From: Lachnospiraceae bacterium UBA7179
GTDB lineage: Bacteria > Bacillota > Clostridia > Lachnospirales > Lachnospiraceae
Assembly: GCA_002491195.1 (NCBI GenBank)
Contig: DKVL01000088.1
Coordinates: forward strand, 1-57,240
Direction of reading: 5' to 3'
DNA: 57,240 nucleotides
A model generated the notes under the pieces. It was not told the origin of the DNA, made no database searches, and saw only the letters and a list, made by a program, of their open reading frames with translations. A program made the translations under genes and the position numbers. Of this stretch, positions 28,098 through 35,427 are shown in pieces (the stretch's first letter is position 1; each line of letters starts with the position of its first letter).

Positions 28098-28134
28098 TCA
28101 GACAACTGCGCACCATTTGTCTGATTTTCAGACA
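28098..28134. promoter_or_regulatory. Candidate operator: three TCAGACA half-sites
   Basis: TCAGACAA (28098-28105) and TTGTCTGA (28117-28124) form a perfect inverted repeat, and another TCAGACA (28128-28134) forms a second palindrome with the TGTCTGA. The 9-mer CAGACAACT recurs at 30734-30742 upstream of the TetR gene. A TetR-type binding site is a reasonable reading. The rest of the 28027-28307 gap holds no supported gene. Confidence 0.4.
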
Positions 28135-28307
28135 GTCGCTATTATTTGCCTATTTTTATTTTATATGGACAATGTTATAGTAAAAGCAATCAAATTTAGA
28201 AACTGAAAGACAAAAGAAGATCTTTACAATGGATATACAAATTGCCGCCTCTCAGCAACGATTAAAGACAATCCTAAAGTAAAATTAGAAAAAGAAAGGA
28301 AAAACCA

Positions 28308-28619
28308 ATGTGCCAGAAAAAAGTAGTTATAACCAATTTCTCCCAACAAAATATGTCTTTTTTGATCCAGTTGGCCTATCGCTATGACAGTGAAATCCTG
28401 CTTAAGAACCAACAGTGGCACGTCAATGCCAAAAGCCTCATGGGTGTCATGGCATTTCATCCCGCTCTGGGAAGCGCCATAAGTATTGTTACACATGGAG
28501 TTGACGAATTTGAAGCTGCAGACGCAGTGGAAGCATTTTTTACCATGCCGCATCCTCAAACTGCCATAAAAACTACAAAGGAGATGTTTTATCATGATGA
28601 ACGCAGCAGACACCCTTAA
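28308..28619 (+). CDS. HPr-like protein lacking the phosphorylatable histidine
   Basis: 103 residues aligned over its length with HPr. The Ser-46 loop is intact as NAKSLMGVM (S43 here), and the C-terminal half (SAISIVTHGVDEFEAAD) is HPr-like. The loop that carries His-15 in HPr (GLHARPA) reads QQNMSF, with no histidine. It therefore cannot relay phosphate from enzyme I, but could be phosphorylated on serine, as in Crh. An AAGGAAAAACC site precedes the ATG. Its end overlaps the radical SAM gene by 26 bases, so the two are coupled. A regulatory partner or a substrate of that enzyme are both possible. Confidence 0.75.
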   Translation: MCQKKVVITNFSQQNMSFLIQLAYRYDSEILLKNQQWHVNAKSLMGVMAFHPALGSAISIVTHGVDEFEAADAVEAFFTMPHPQTAIKTTKEMFYHDERSRHP

Positions 28620-29946
28620 GAAATTCGGACTTGAACAGGCCTTCTGCGGCATTTACAGGGATCCTGAGAAAAATATACTCAGGCTTCTGGACTGGGCAGA
28701 CAGATTTGCTGATGAATACTTTATTTCCCAGAGGCGTACAATCCGCGAGGCAGTCACCGATCCTGCGCATCCGTACAATCAATATATAAAACACATCATT
28801 GCAGATGTAGACCCAAATGTCACCAGAACGCTAGCCGTTAACTTCTTCATCAAAGCCGTTTTGATCGGATGGTGGCGCGAGGAGGAACTTCGCCAGAAAT
28901 ACCAGTGCAACATTCCCTGGGCAATCCTGCTGGAACCCACTTCTGTCTGCAATCTCCACTGCACCGGCTGTTGGGCTGCGAACTATGGGAACAGGCTGGA
29001 TTTGACATATGATGAAATCAATGACATCATCCGCCAGGGTAAAAGCCTTGGTGTTTACTTTTACGCCTACACGGGAGGTGAACCACTCGCCCGCCGGCAG
29101 GATCTGATCCGGCTCTGTGAGGAACATTTCGACTGTGTTTTCCTGTGTTTTACCAATGCGACGCTAATCGATGAGTCTTTCGCCGACGAAATGCTACGCG
29201 TGGGCAACTTCGTGCCAGCCATCTCCCTTGAGGGTTTTGAGGCGGCAACCAACAGCAGGCGCGGAAACGGTACGTACCGGAAAGTCATGGATGCACTAAA
29301 GCTCCTGCAGCATAAAAAATTGGTGTATGGTATCTCTTCCTGTTATACCAGAGCCAATTATGAATCCATTACTTCGAAAGAATACCTTGACTTTATCCGG
29401 GAAATTGGTGCATATTTTATTTGGTATTTCCATTATATGCCCGTAGGTAATGATGCCGTGCCACAGCTGATGCCCACACCAGCACAGCGCAGGGGTGTCT
29501 ACGAACGCATTCGCCGCTACCGCGCTGAAAACCCTCTATTTGCCATGGATTTCCAGAATGACGCGGAATATGTCGGGGGCTGCATCGCGGGTGGGCGGCG
29601 TTACCTTCACATTAATGCCAATGGAGACATCAATCCATGCACGTTCGTACACTACTCGGATTCAAACATCAGGGAAAAAACGCTGTTGGACGCGCTCCGT
29701 TCCCCCATGCTGATGGCGTACCATGACAGACAACCCTTCGACGAAAATATGCTGCGCCCATGCCCGATGCTTGAAAACCCCGAAGAGCTTTATGCCATGG
29801 TCAACGTCTGCAGGGCGCACTCCACGGATTGGCAATCACCCGAGAAAGTGGCAGACCTCTATGCCAAATGCGAACCATATTCAAGAGAATGGGCGCCTGT
29901 TGCCGAGAAAATTTGGACGGCATCTCTTCAAAACTCCCCGAAATGA
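28594..29946 (+). CDS. Radical SAM protein with C-terminal cysteine region
   Basis: 450 residues. A 110-residue N-terminal region precedes the CxxxCxxC cluster (C119, C123, C126) and a TGGEP SAM-binding motif. The C-terminus carries more cysteines (GGCIAGGRRYLHINANGD, NPCTFVHY, RPCPMLE, NVCRAH), which resembles a SPASM-like extra iron-sulfur site. Such enzymes modify peptides, proteins or cofactors. AAAGGAG precedes the tandem ATG at 28594/28597. The upstream HPr-like gene overlaps it and the downstream TetR gene is convergent. The substrate is unknown. Confidence 0.85.
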   Translation: MMNAADTLKKFGLEQAFCGIYRDPEKNILRLLDWADRFADEYFISQRRTIREAVTDPAHPYNQYIKHIIADVDPNVTRTLAVNFFIKAVLIGWWREEELRQKYQCNIPWAILLEPTSVCNLHCTGCWAANYGNRLDLTYDEINDIIRQGKSLGVYFYAYTGGEPLARRQDLIRLCEEHFDCVFLCFTNATLIDESFADEMLRVGNFVPAISLEGFEAATNSRRGNGTYRKVMDALKLLQHKKLVYGISSCYTRANYESITSKEYLDFIREIGAYFIWYFHYMPVGNDAVPQLMPTPAQRRGVYERIRRYRAENPLFAMDFQNDAEYVGGCIAGGRRYLHINANGDINPCTFVHYSDSNIREKTLLDALRSPMLMAYHDRQPFDENMLRPCPMLENPEELYAMVNVCRAHSTDWQSPEKVADLYAKCEPYSREWAPVAEKIWTASLQNSPK

Positions 29947-29993
29947 ATCGTGACTATCTTCTGTATACGATATAAGAAGTGCAAGAAAGCAGC

Positions 29994-30575
29994 CTAACTA
30001 TTTTCCTCGGCTCCCACATTGCATGTACCGAGGCGCGTCATGAAGATCATCTCATCTACGCCCGCGAATATTTCGCATACTTTTTCACAAAAACCGGGGA
30101 GATCATATGACACCTCCCCGTCCATCCAATCCAGCAAAAGTCCCATAAAGATGCACTTGTAAAATCTGGTAATGACCACTCTGTTTTCATCGGGCATTAT
30201 CACCTTCTCTGTAATGCCATCTATATAAAGTTCAACCAGATGCAGGGCAAGCTCGTTGAGATGGCGTATCAGCCGTTCCCCACAGGAGGAGCGGTAGATA
30301 TGGAGAAAAGCGTTCTTTCGTTTCATCAGCTCTTTTGCAATCAGAACAATGGCTTTTTCCGGCATGCCGAACACACAGTTATCCTGGATCACCTGCTCTG
30401 TCCATTCCCTGATAGAGTACTCCGCAAGCAAAGGAATATCTTGAAAATAATAATAAAATGTATTCCTGTTTAATTGACAGCGTTCCACAATATTCTGCAC
30501 TGTGATCCTGTTATATGACTTCTCCTCCAGAAGTTCCCAAAATGTGTCGCTGATCAGTTTTTTTGTGCGGTTCAT
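29994..30575 (-). CDS. TetR/AcrR family transcriptional regulator
   Basis: 193 residues. The N-terminal helix-turn-helix reads RITVQNIVERCQLNRNTFYYYF, the classic TetR DNA-recognition segment. The C-terminal ligand domain of about 140 residues is not specific. GGAGGC precedes the ATG. It is convergent with the radical SAM gene. A CAGACAACT word in its upstream region also occurs in the inverted repeats before the HPr-like/radical SAM genes, so it may control both. The 341-base gap 30576-30916 otherwise holds the terminator of the next operon and no gene. Confidence 0.85.
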   Translation of the reverse strand: MNRTKKLISDTFWELLEEKSYNRITVQNIVERCQLNRNTFYYYFQDIPLLAEYSIREWTEQVIQDNCVFGMPEKAIVLIAKELMKRKNAFLHIYRSSCGERLIRHLNELALHLVELYIDGITEKVIMPDENRVVITRFYKCIFMGLLLDWMDGEVSYDLPGFCEKVCEIFAGVDEMIFMTRLGTCNVGAEENS

Positions 30576-30882
30576 AAAACTGCCTCCATCCCAAATATTC
30601 TGAATACCCTGGAATACTCCATCCAGTCCTCTTTTGCACGTAATACAACCAACAGTCTATCAGATAATATATTTTTTCCACTCGTATACATGCGTCATAA
30701 AAAATTATTTGCATATGGAATAGTTGAATATACCAGACAACTACACAGCAAAGAAATTTATAATATGTCAAGTATACCATAGAACACAGATAATGGAAAC
30801 AGTAATTTTACGCATCATTTTCTATTCCAGCCTGTTTAATACCATGTTCCAGTGCAACCCCAGATGCAGGCTCATAAAAAAT

Positions 30883-30923
30883 CCCGTAGAATTCTTTCCT
30901 GTTCGAAGCAACAGGTCTATGGG
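30883..30923 (-). terminator. Terminator overlapping the anti-sigma stop codon
   Basis: CCCATAGA pairs with TCTACGGG (one mismatch) and encloses a CCTGTT/AACAGG stem, followed on the minus strand by six T residues (30881-30876). The stop codon at 30917-30919 lies inside the stem. Confidence 0.7.
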
Positions 30924-31714
30924 TTTTTCATTTCCGTATCTGCTCTTCTTCCGTTTCTCCATCTGTTTCCACGACTACCGCCATGTCCATGATGCCCATG
31001 TCCTTGGTTACGGTATGATGATGTGTCAGTTTCACTGTTGACCGACAGGCTGTCTATCAATTCACGGATTTCTCTCATTGTCATATTCTGCACTGCCTCG
31101 GGGGTAATATCTGGGTCAAGAAGCTGCAATTCTAAAAATGCCCTGTACTTTCCGCAGGAAAGTCCCGTCTCGTGGGCGGATGCAACTTCTTCCGGCGTCA
31201 CAAAATAGCAGTAGGCATTGCCCTGCCGCATCGTGCATGCTTCAACCCCTGAAAGGATTTTTTCGGACTGCTGTCCGTTCGGTCCGATAACCGTGATCGT
31301 CATAATCTCATCGTCAGACAACAGGACTGCTATGGAATCATCCTGCAATATCTGTTCTATGGCATCCGTGTAATTCTTGTATTTTACATCAGGCATACTG
31401 GAAAGCTTTCGTCCCTCCTCGTTAAAGCCGGTTACAGAGATCACCCGGTCAAACCGGTTGATACCCATTTCCATGGAAGGGTTTATGTCAATACTGATCG
31501 CTGCTATGGGAGTAAAGTAAAGCCAGCGTCCTCCAAACAGCATAACCAGAAAACATACGCATACAGCAGCGTAAAAGTGATACTTTCGCTTTACCGCCCT
31601 CACTCTGGTATATCCCTGCGTCTGCTCTGCAAGAAATTCTTTCGTGTGATCCTTTAACGTTTCCTCTGCCTGTATCGGGCTGAAGAGCTCTTTAAACGCG
31701 TTATTCATAGTCAT
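30917..31714 (-). CDS. RsgI-like anti-sigma factor
   Basis: About 265 residues. A 45-residue cytoplasmic N-terminus is followed by one membrane helix (near 47-66), then AAISIDINPSMEMGINRFD, the conserved peri-membrane segment of RsgI/anti-SigI proteins. The C-terminus is rich in Gly, His and Arg (GHGHHGHGG). RsgI proteins sense extracellular polysaccharide or stress and release their sigma factor. The best start is the ATG at 31714 after GGAGGTGG. It overlaps the sigma gene by 14 bases and ends in a terminator. Confidence 0.85.
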   Translation of the reverse strand: MTMNNAFKELFSPIQAEETLKDHTKEFLAEQTQGYTRVRAVKRKYHFYAAVCVCFLVMLFGGRWLYFTPIAAISIDINPSMEMGINRFDRVISVTGFNEEGRKLSSMPDVKYKNYTDAIEQILQDDSIAVLLSDDEIMTITVIGPNGQQSEKILSGVEACTMRQGNAYCYFVTPEEVASAHETGLSCGKYRAFLELQLLDPDITPEAVQNMTMREIRELIDSLSVNSETDTSSYRNQGHGHHGHGGSRGNRWRNGRRADTEMKNP

Positions 31715-32186
31715 AGCCACCTCCCAGCTTTTCCCTCAGCATCTGTTTGGAACGGGTCAGAATCGTATAAACTGTATTTACATTTTTACCCAGGATACAG
31801 CTGATCTGCGGGGCGGTATACTCTTCAAAATAATGCAGGTATACAACATCCCGGTATTTCTGCGGAAGTGAAAAAACGGCTTCCCAGACATCCCTGTAAT
31901 CCTCCGGCAGCTCCGATGGCTGTTCAATGATTTGATCCAGCGATACTGTATGGTTCCGAAAAAAATTCTTCAATAAATCTTTGCAGGCGTTGATGGTAAC
32001 CCTGATAAACCATGCCTTCTCATGCTCGTCGCTTTCAAAAGAAACAGAACTAAGGACATACTTCAGAAACACAGTCTGAAATATGTCCTCTGTATCGGCG
32101 TCGTTTTTCAAATGTACTGCACAGATCCGCCGGACAGTATCGGAATACCGTTCGATAGCCCTGATCGTTTCCTGTTCGCTCCGCAT
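31701..32186 (-). CDS. ECF RNA polymerase sigma factor
   Basis: 161 residues, the usual ECF length. Region 2 is read around RRICAVHLKNDADTEDIFQ, region 4 around LPQKYRDVVYLHYFEEYTA and ISCILGKNVNTVYTILTRSK. AAGGAATCC precedes the ATG. It is followed directly by the RsgI-like gene, whose product should hold it at the membrane. The secreted repeat-protein gene lies 15 bases upstream and is probably in the same transcript. Target promoters were not identified. Confidence 0.9.
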   Translation of the reverse strand: MRSEQETIRAIERYSDTVRRICAVHLKNDADTEDIFQTVFLKYVLSSVSFESDEHEKAWFIRVTINACKDLLKNFFRNHTVSLDQIIEQPSELPEDYRDVWEAVFSLPQKYRDVVYLHYFEEYTAPQISCILGKNVNTVYTILTRSKQMLREKLGGGYDYE

Positions 32187-32201
32187 AATGGATTCCTTTT
32201 G

Positions 32202-32558
32202 TTATCTGCAGCGTCCGCCCCGGCAACCGTATCCGCGTCCGCCAAAACCGCATCCGTATCCTCCGCCCCGGCACTGGCCAGACTCATAATTGTCACAGAT
32301 ACCATCATTGTCCGCGTCAACAAAGTATCCGCCGCCGGTTCCGGCCATCCCGCACCAGTGATAAGTGCCGCAATTGTCACAGATACCGTCTCCATCAGAA
32401 TCCGCATAGACACACATATTGCCGACGTTATCACAGATACCATCACCGTCCGCGTCTACGAAATAGCACCCTCTCCCGGGTCCTGCCGCAAATGCGGTTG
32501 TACCTCCCATCACAAGAACCATCCCCATTGTTACGATCCCGGAAAATATTTTTTTCAT
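32202..32558 (-). CDS. Secreted protein with three DADGDG calcium-binding-like repeats
   Basis: 118 residues. A signal peptide with a likely AFA-A cleavage site is followed by three copies of a 12-residue unit: FVDADGDGICDN (33-44), YADSDGDGICDN (51-62) and FVDADNDGICDN (79-90). The D-x-D-x-D-G loops resemble EF-hand or thrombospondin-type-3 calcium sites, and each has a cysteine at a fixed place. The C-terminal 25 residues are rich in Gly, Cys and Arg (GGGYGCGFGGRGYGCRGG). AGGAGG precedes the ATG. It opens the sigma/anti-sigma operon and may be its signal or target. Confidence 0.8.
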   Translation of the reverse strand: MKKIFSGIVTMGMVLVMGGTTAFAAGPGRGCYFVDADGDGICDNVGNMCVYADSDGDGICDNCGTYHWCGMAGTGGGYFVDADNDGICDNYESGQCRGGGYGCGFGGRGYGCRGGRCR

Positions 32559-32689
32559 GATCCTTCCTCCTTGTATAGTCCTTAAATTTCCATTTCAATA
32601 ATAATACGACTGGCAGAAGGAAATCCATTCACAGTTTTGAAATTTTTATCCGGCAATTAAACATCACTGGAACGTTTGTACACAATTCC

Positions 32690-33529
32690 TTAATATTCAA
32701 ATTCAAATGAGGCCCTGTCTGTTTCAAAGGCAAACAGGGTACACCCGTCTTTACGAAACCGATAGTAAGCCCGGCAGGATGCACTTTCGTGAATTGTTCT
32801 TACCATGTCTCCTTTTGCCGGAGCCTTAAGGGGGCATCCTGATGCTTCCAGCAGACGGACATCCAATTCCAGACGTCCCTGCACCACCCGGACTGTCTGG
32901 TTTTGCATTCTGACAACTCTTGCTCCCAGATAAGTAGCGATCCTGTACTCTTTTCCTTGCCATAAGATAATGCCTATAATACCAGTAAAACGAATCCCTG
33001 CCATGGGAATATCCGCCACGGACAACATTAAGGTTCCGTCTGCAAAAAAACACTGCGTCCATAGATACTCTTTAGGAAATGACCGTCCCTGGTCTCCTTC
33101 CCAATATCCCCAGGCATTCCGGAAAATATACTTTTGTCCATTAATACACACATCTCCCCTGACCAAATGACGTATGCTCTGCACGCTATGGCGGCATTCC
33201 ATAAACGGTACCAGCATAAACGGACCCATGATGTCATATTTTAATGGGAAAAGCGGCCCGAAATCCAGTCTCCCCTTAACAGTTATCTGCGGTGTGTGTA
33301 TTGACAGAGCTATGCCTTTTTCACCAAACCGGTTTTCTCCGATCATAATATTGCGTTTTGTCCGTTGAAAAACATCCGCCGGGAACATGATTGTCCATGC
33401 ATGATTGTCCGTGATGACCTGAATGGAACAGGCGCGTTTATTTCCCGTATTGTGAATGGCCGGTATTACTGCCAGGGTCTGTGTATCGGACTGGCATTTT
33501 AAATACCACCCATAAAAAGAATGATGCAT
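32690..33529 (-). CDS. Tocopherol cyclase family protein
   Basis: 279 residues. FYGWYLKCQ at the start, IMGPFMLVPFMECRH in the middle and GYWEGDQGRSFPKEYLWTQC correspond to the conserved blocks of this family (GYIEKDWGRSFPxxYxW). In plants and cyanobacteria the family closes the chromanol ring of vitamin E; in anaerobic Firmicutes the members have no known role and probably bind another lipid-like ligand. GGAGAAAG precedes the ATG at 33529. It has no obvious operon partner. Confidence 0.8.
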   Translation of the reverse strand: MHHSFYGWYLKCQSDTQTLAVIPAIHNTGNKRACSIQVITDNHAWTIMFPADVFQRTKRNIMIGENRFGEKGIALSIHTPQITVKGRLDFGPLFPLKYDIMGPFMLVPFMECRHSVQSIRHLVRGDVCINGQKYIFRNAWGYWEGDQGRSFPKEYLWTQCFFADGTLMLSVADIPMAGIRFTGIIGIILWQGKEYRIATYLGARVVRMQNQTVRVVQGRLELDVRLLEASGCPLKAPAKGDMVRTIHESASCRAYYRFRKDGCTLFAFETDRASFEFEY

Positions 33530-33636
33530 ATGCTTTCTCCATGAAAAAATAATACTTATTTTTCCACGGATGCATTCGATTTATTCATGAGCCACAACTT
33601 CATGCATCGTATCAGGATCAATAGAATTAACCATAT

Positions 33637-34248
33637 CTAATCGACACTGTCTTTTTTCCGTCGACGCAGCAGATGATGTGCGATGTCTGTCCCGACATAA
33701 TAAATTCTTCGATAATATGTAAACGTTGATATCAGAACGAACCCAATGCTCATACCTGCCAGTGACAACGCGCAATTTTGGGCATTCCTTAACATTTCCG
33801 ATGTGTTCTGCAAGATCAGGTTGACCGCTGTATTATAGAGCAGATCTCCGGGAATCAACGGAATGATTGCCGGATAAAGAAATACGGTGGAAGGCATCTT
33901 CTGACGCATGGCCATAATCTCCGCATAGAGCGCAGCAAACATCGCGGCAAGCAGGGAATAGAGGATCCTCTGATCGATTACTTCGAGCAAAAACAGATAG
34001 ACACATCTCGTGAGGGCACCGCCCACACCTGCCCACAACAGGTTCTTCTTCCCAATGCGGAATACGATGCCAAACCCTAGTGAAGCTGTGAAAGAGAACA
34101 CGATTAACTTCATACTAATGAATTCCAGATGATAACTGAGACAGACGCGTGTCATTGTATCGTTTACTCGTTCCAGATTCGCGCCCGCACCCAGCATCCT
34201 GTTGCCAAGATTTACAACGAAATCAAGAATATACTCCACATCATTCAT
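33637..34248 (-). CDS. Threonine/serine exporter-type fusion (YjjP start joined to YjjB)
   Basis: About 203 residues. The first 45 (LGNRMLGAGANLERVNDTM) match the start of YjjP/DUF1212, but the rest of that 200-residue domain is missing. From the Met at residue 47 (codon at 34113) the sequence is a full YjjB: SLGFGIVFRIGKKNLLWAGV, then four or five membrane helices and YPAIIPLIPGDLLYNT. The join falls exactly at the expected YjjB start, so a deletion between adjacent yjjP and yjjB genes is likely. The exporter normally needs both parts, so function is doubtful. Confidence 0.7.
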   Translation of the reverse strand: MNDVEYILDFVVNLGNRMLGAGANLERVNDTMTRVCLSYHLEFISMKLIVFSFTASLGFGIVFRIGKKNLLWAGVGGALTRCVYLFLLEVIDQRILYSLLAAMFAALYAEIMAMRQKMPSTVFLYPAIIPLIPGDLLYNTAVNLILQNTSEMLRNAQNCALSLAGMSIGFVLISTFTYYRRIYYVGTDIAHHLLRRRKKDSVD

Positions 34249-34285
34249 CACTATTCACATCTCCGTTCCTATGACAACTAAAATA

Positions 34286-34445
34286 AGGATCTGTAGAAAA
34301 ATAACTGACACATCTTGACTTGTCTATTTCTCCGATTGCACAGTGCAAAAAGCCTCGCCGTAGCCCACTACGCCTGCGTTTTTTGCACTGCACACTCGAA
34401 GAAATATCCAGCGCAATCTGTATCACTTATTTTCCTACAGCTCCT
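34286..34445. mobile_element. 160-bp MITE-like fold-back element
   Basis: The ends AGGATCTGTAGAAAAATAAC and the reverse complement AGGAGCTGTAGGAAAATAAG match in about 20 of 23 positions. Inside, CAGTGCAAAAA near 34341 pairs with TTTTTTGCACTG near 34380, with a CGTAG/CTACG tip, so nearly the whole element can fold on itself. It has no coding capacity. A copy of one end occurs at 7312-7334. Confidence 0.65.
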
Positions 34446-34452
34446 AAACCGT

Positions 34453-35331
34453 TTACTGTACTATGACTATTTTCCCGTCCACAATCTCCAGACTGCAAAA
34501 AACCGGCCGTTCCTGATACTTATCATTTGGATAGTGCAGTACATACTTCATTTCTTCGTCCGGCATATAAAACAACATACCATGTCCCCCGTTTTCCGGA
34601 AATACCGGTTCCTCCAGATGCTTCCACAAACCTGTAATCTCTCCAGATTCTGATACAGCTGTTCCCACTGCATAACCGCGTTCGCCCCAGCTGGACCACA
34701 ATAGATACAATCTGTCGTCCTTTCCACGAAATACACAGGGACCATCTGTAAAGTACACATTTCCTTTCATTCCGAATTCTGCCTCAGCGAACGGCACCGG
34801 TCTGGCCCACGGTGCGGATACAGCGGAAAATAATACTGACGGCTGTCCGACAGACTGCTTCATGTCCCGCGTGAGCTCTATCATACACATATCTCCGTCC
34901 GGTGTATCTTCAAAGGAATGTGAAAAGATGAGATATTTTTTATCATCCTGAAAATATAATGTTCCATCAATACTCGTCCAGTCTGCCGGGGTTAACTCCC
35001 CGCTGTACATTTCAAACGGTCCCTCTGGCTGATCTGACTTTAATATGTAAATTCCTTTTTTTACCGTATCACTTCCCAAAGTAGTGACCAGATAATAGGC
35101 GCCTTCATACTCATAGCATTCAGGTGCCCAGTAAAACCGGTCAGCAAAAAATCCTTCCGGTCTGTGAAAGATCTCAAATGGTCCATCCCACTCTTCAAAA
35201 TCCTCACTGATATAGCAGTCAAAACCATCCGCCAGTCCCCAGCAGGTTTTACTTCTGGTACCATAAAGATAGTATTTTCCTTTCGTGTACAAAACATATG
35301 GATCTCTGATATTGATCTCTGTTACCTTCAT
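34453..35331 (-). CDS. Glycoside hydrolase family 43 enzyme
   Basis: 292 residues, one five-bladed beta-propeller. INIRDPYVL near the start holds the catalytic base Asp, SIDGTLYFQD the second Asp and a later segment (WAPECYEYEG, then TDGPCVFRG and GGHGMLF) the remaining active-site residues. GH43 enzymes act on arabinan or xylan side chains. There is no signal peptide. GGAGGGACT precedes the ATG. It lies 96 bases downstream of a GH78 gene on the same strand; that spacer holds a GC-rich hairpin. Confidence 0.85.
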   Translation of the reverse strand: MKVTEINIRDPYVLYTKGKYYLYGTRSKTCWGLADGFDCYISEDFEEWDGPFEIFHRPEGFFADRFYWAPECYEYEGAYYLVTTLGSDTVKKGIYILKSDQPEGPFEMYSGELTPADWTSIDGTLYFQDDKKYLIFSHSFEDTPDGDMCMIELTRDMKQSVGQPSVLFSAVSAPWARPVPFAEAEFGMKGNVYFTDGPCVFRGKDDRLYLLWSSWGERGYAVGTAVSESGEITGLWKHLEEPVFPENGGHGMLFYMPDEEMKYVLHYPNDKYQERPVFCSLEIVDGKIVIVQ

Positions 35332-35354
35332 AGTCCCTCCTCCATATCCAATAT

Positions 35355-35384
35355 GGGACGGGAAATAGCAATCGTCCCCGTCCC
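35355..35384 (-). terminator. GC-rich hairpin between GH78 and GH43
   Basis: GGGACGGG pairs perfectly with CCCGTCCC across a 14-base loop, 43 bases past the GH78 stop. No T-run follows, so it could reduce rather than stop readthrough, or stabilise an mRNA end. Confidence 0.4.
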
Positions 35385-35427
35385 TCTTAATGATAATTAT
35401 GCTGTTATATACTACAATACTTTCTTT

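Noticed and set aside
28224..28652. A 142-codon minus-strand open frame
   Set aside because: It is antisense to the HPr-like gene, which has a clear family match and a ribosome site.
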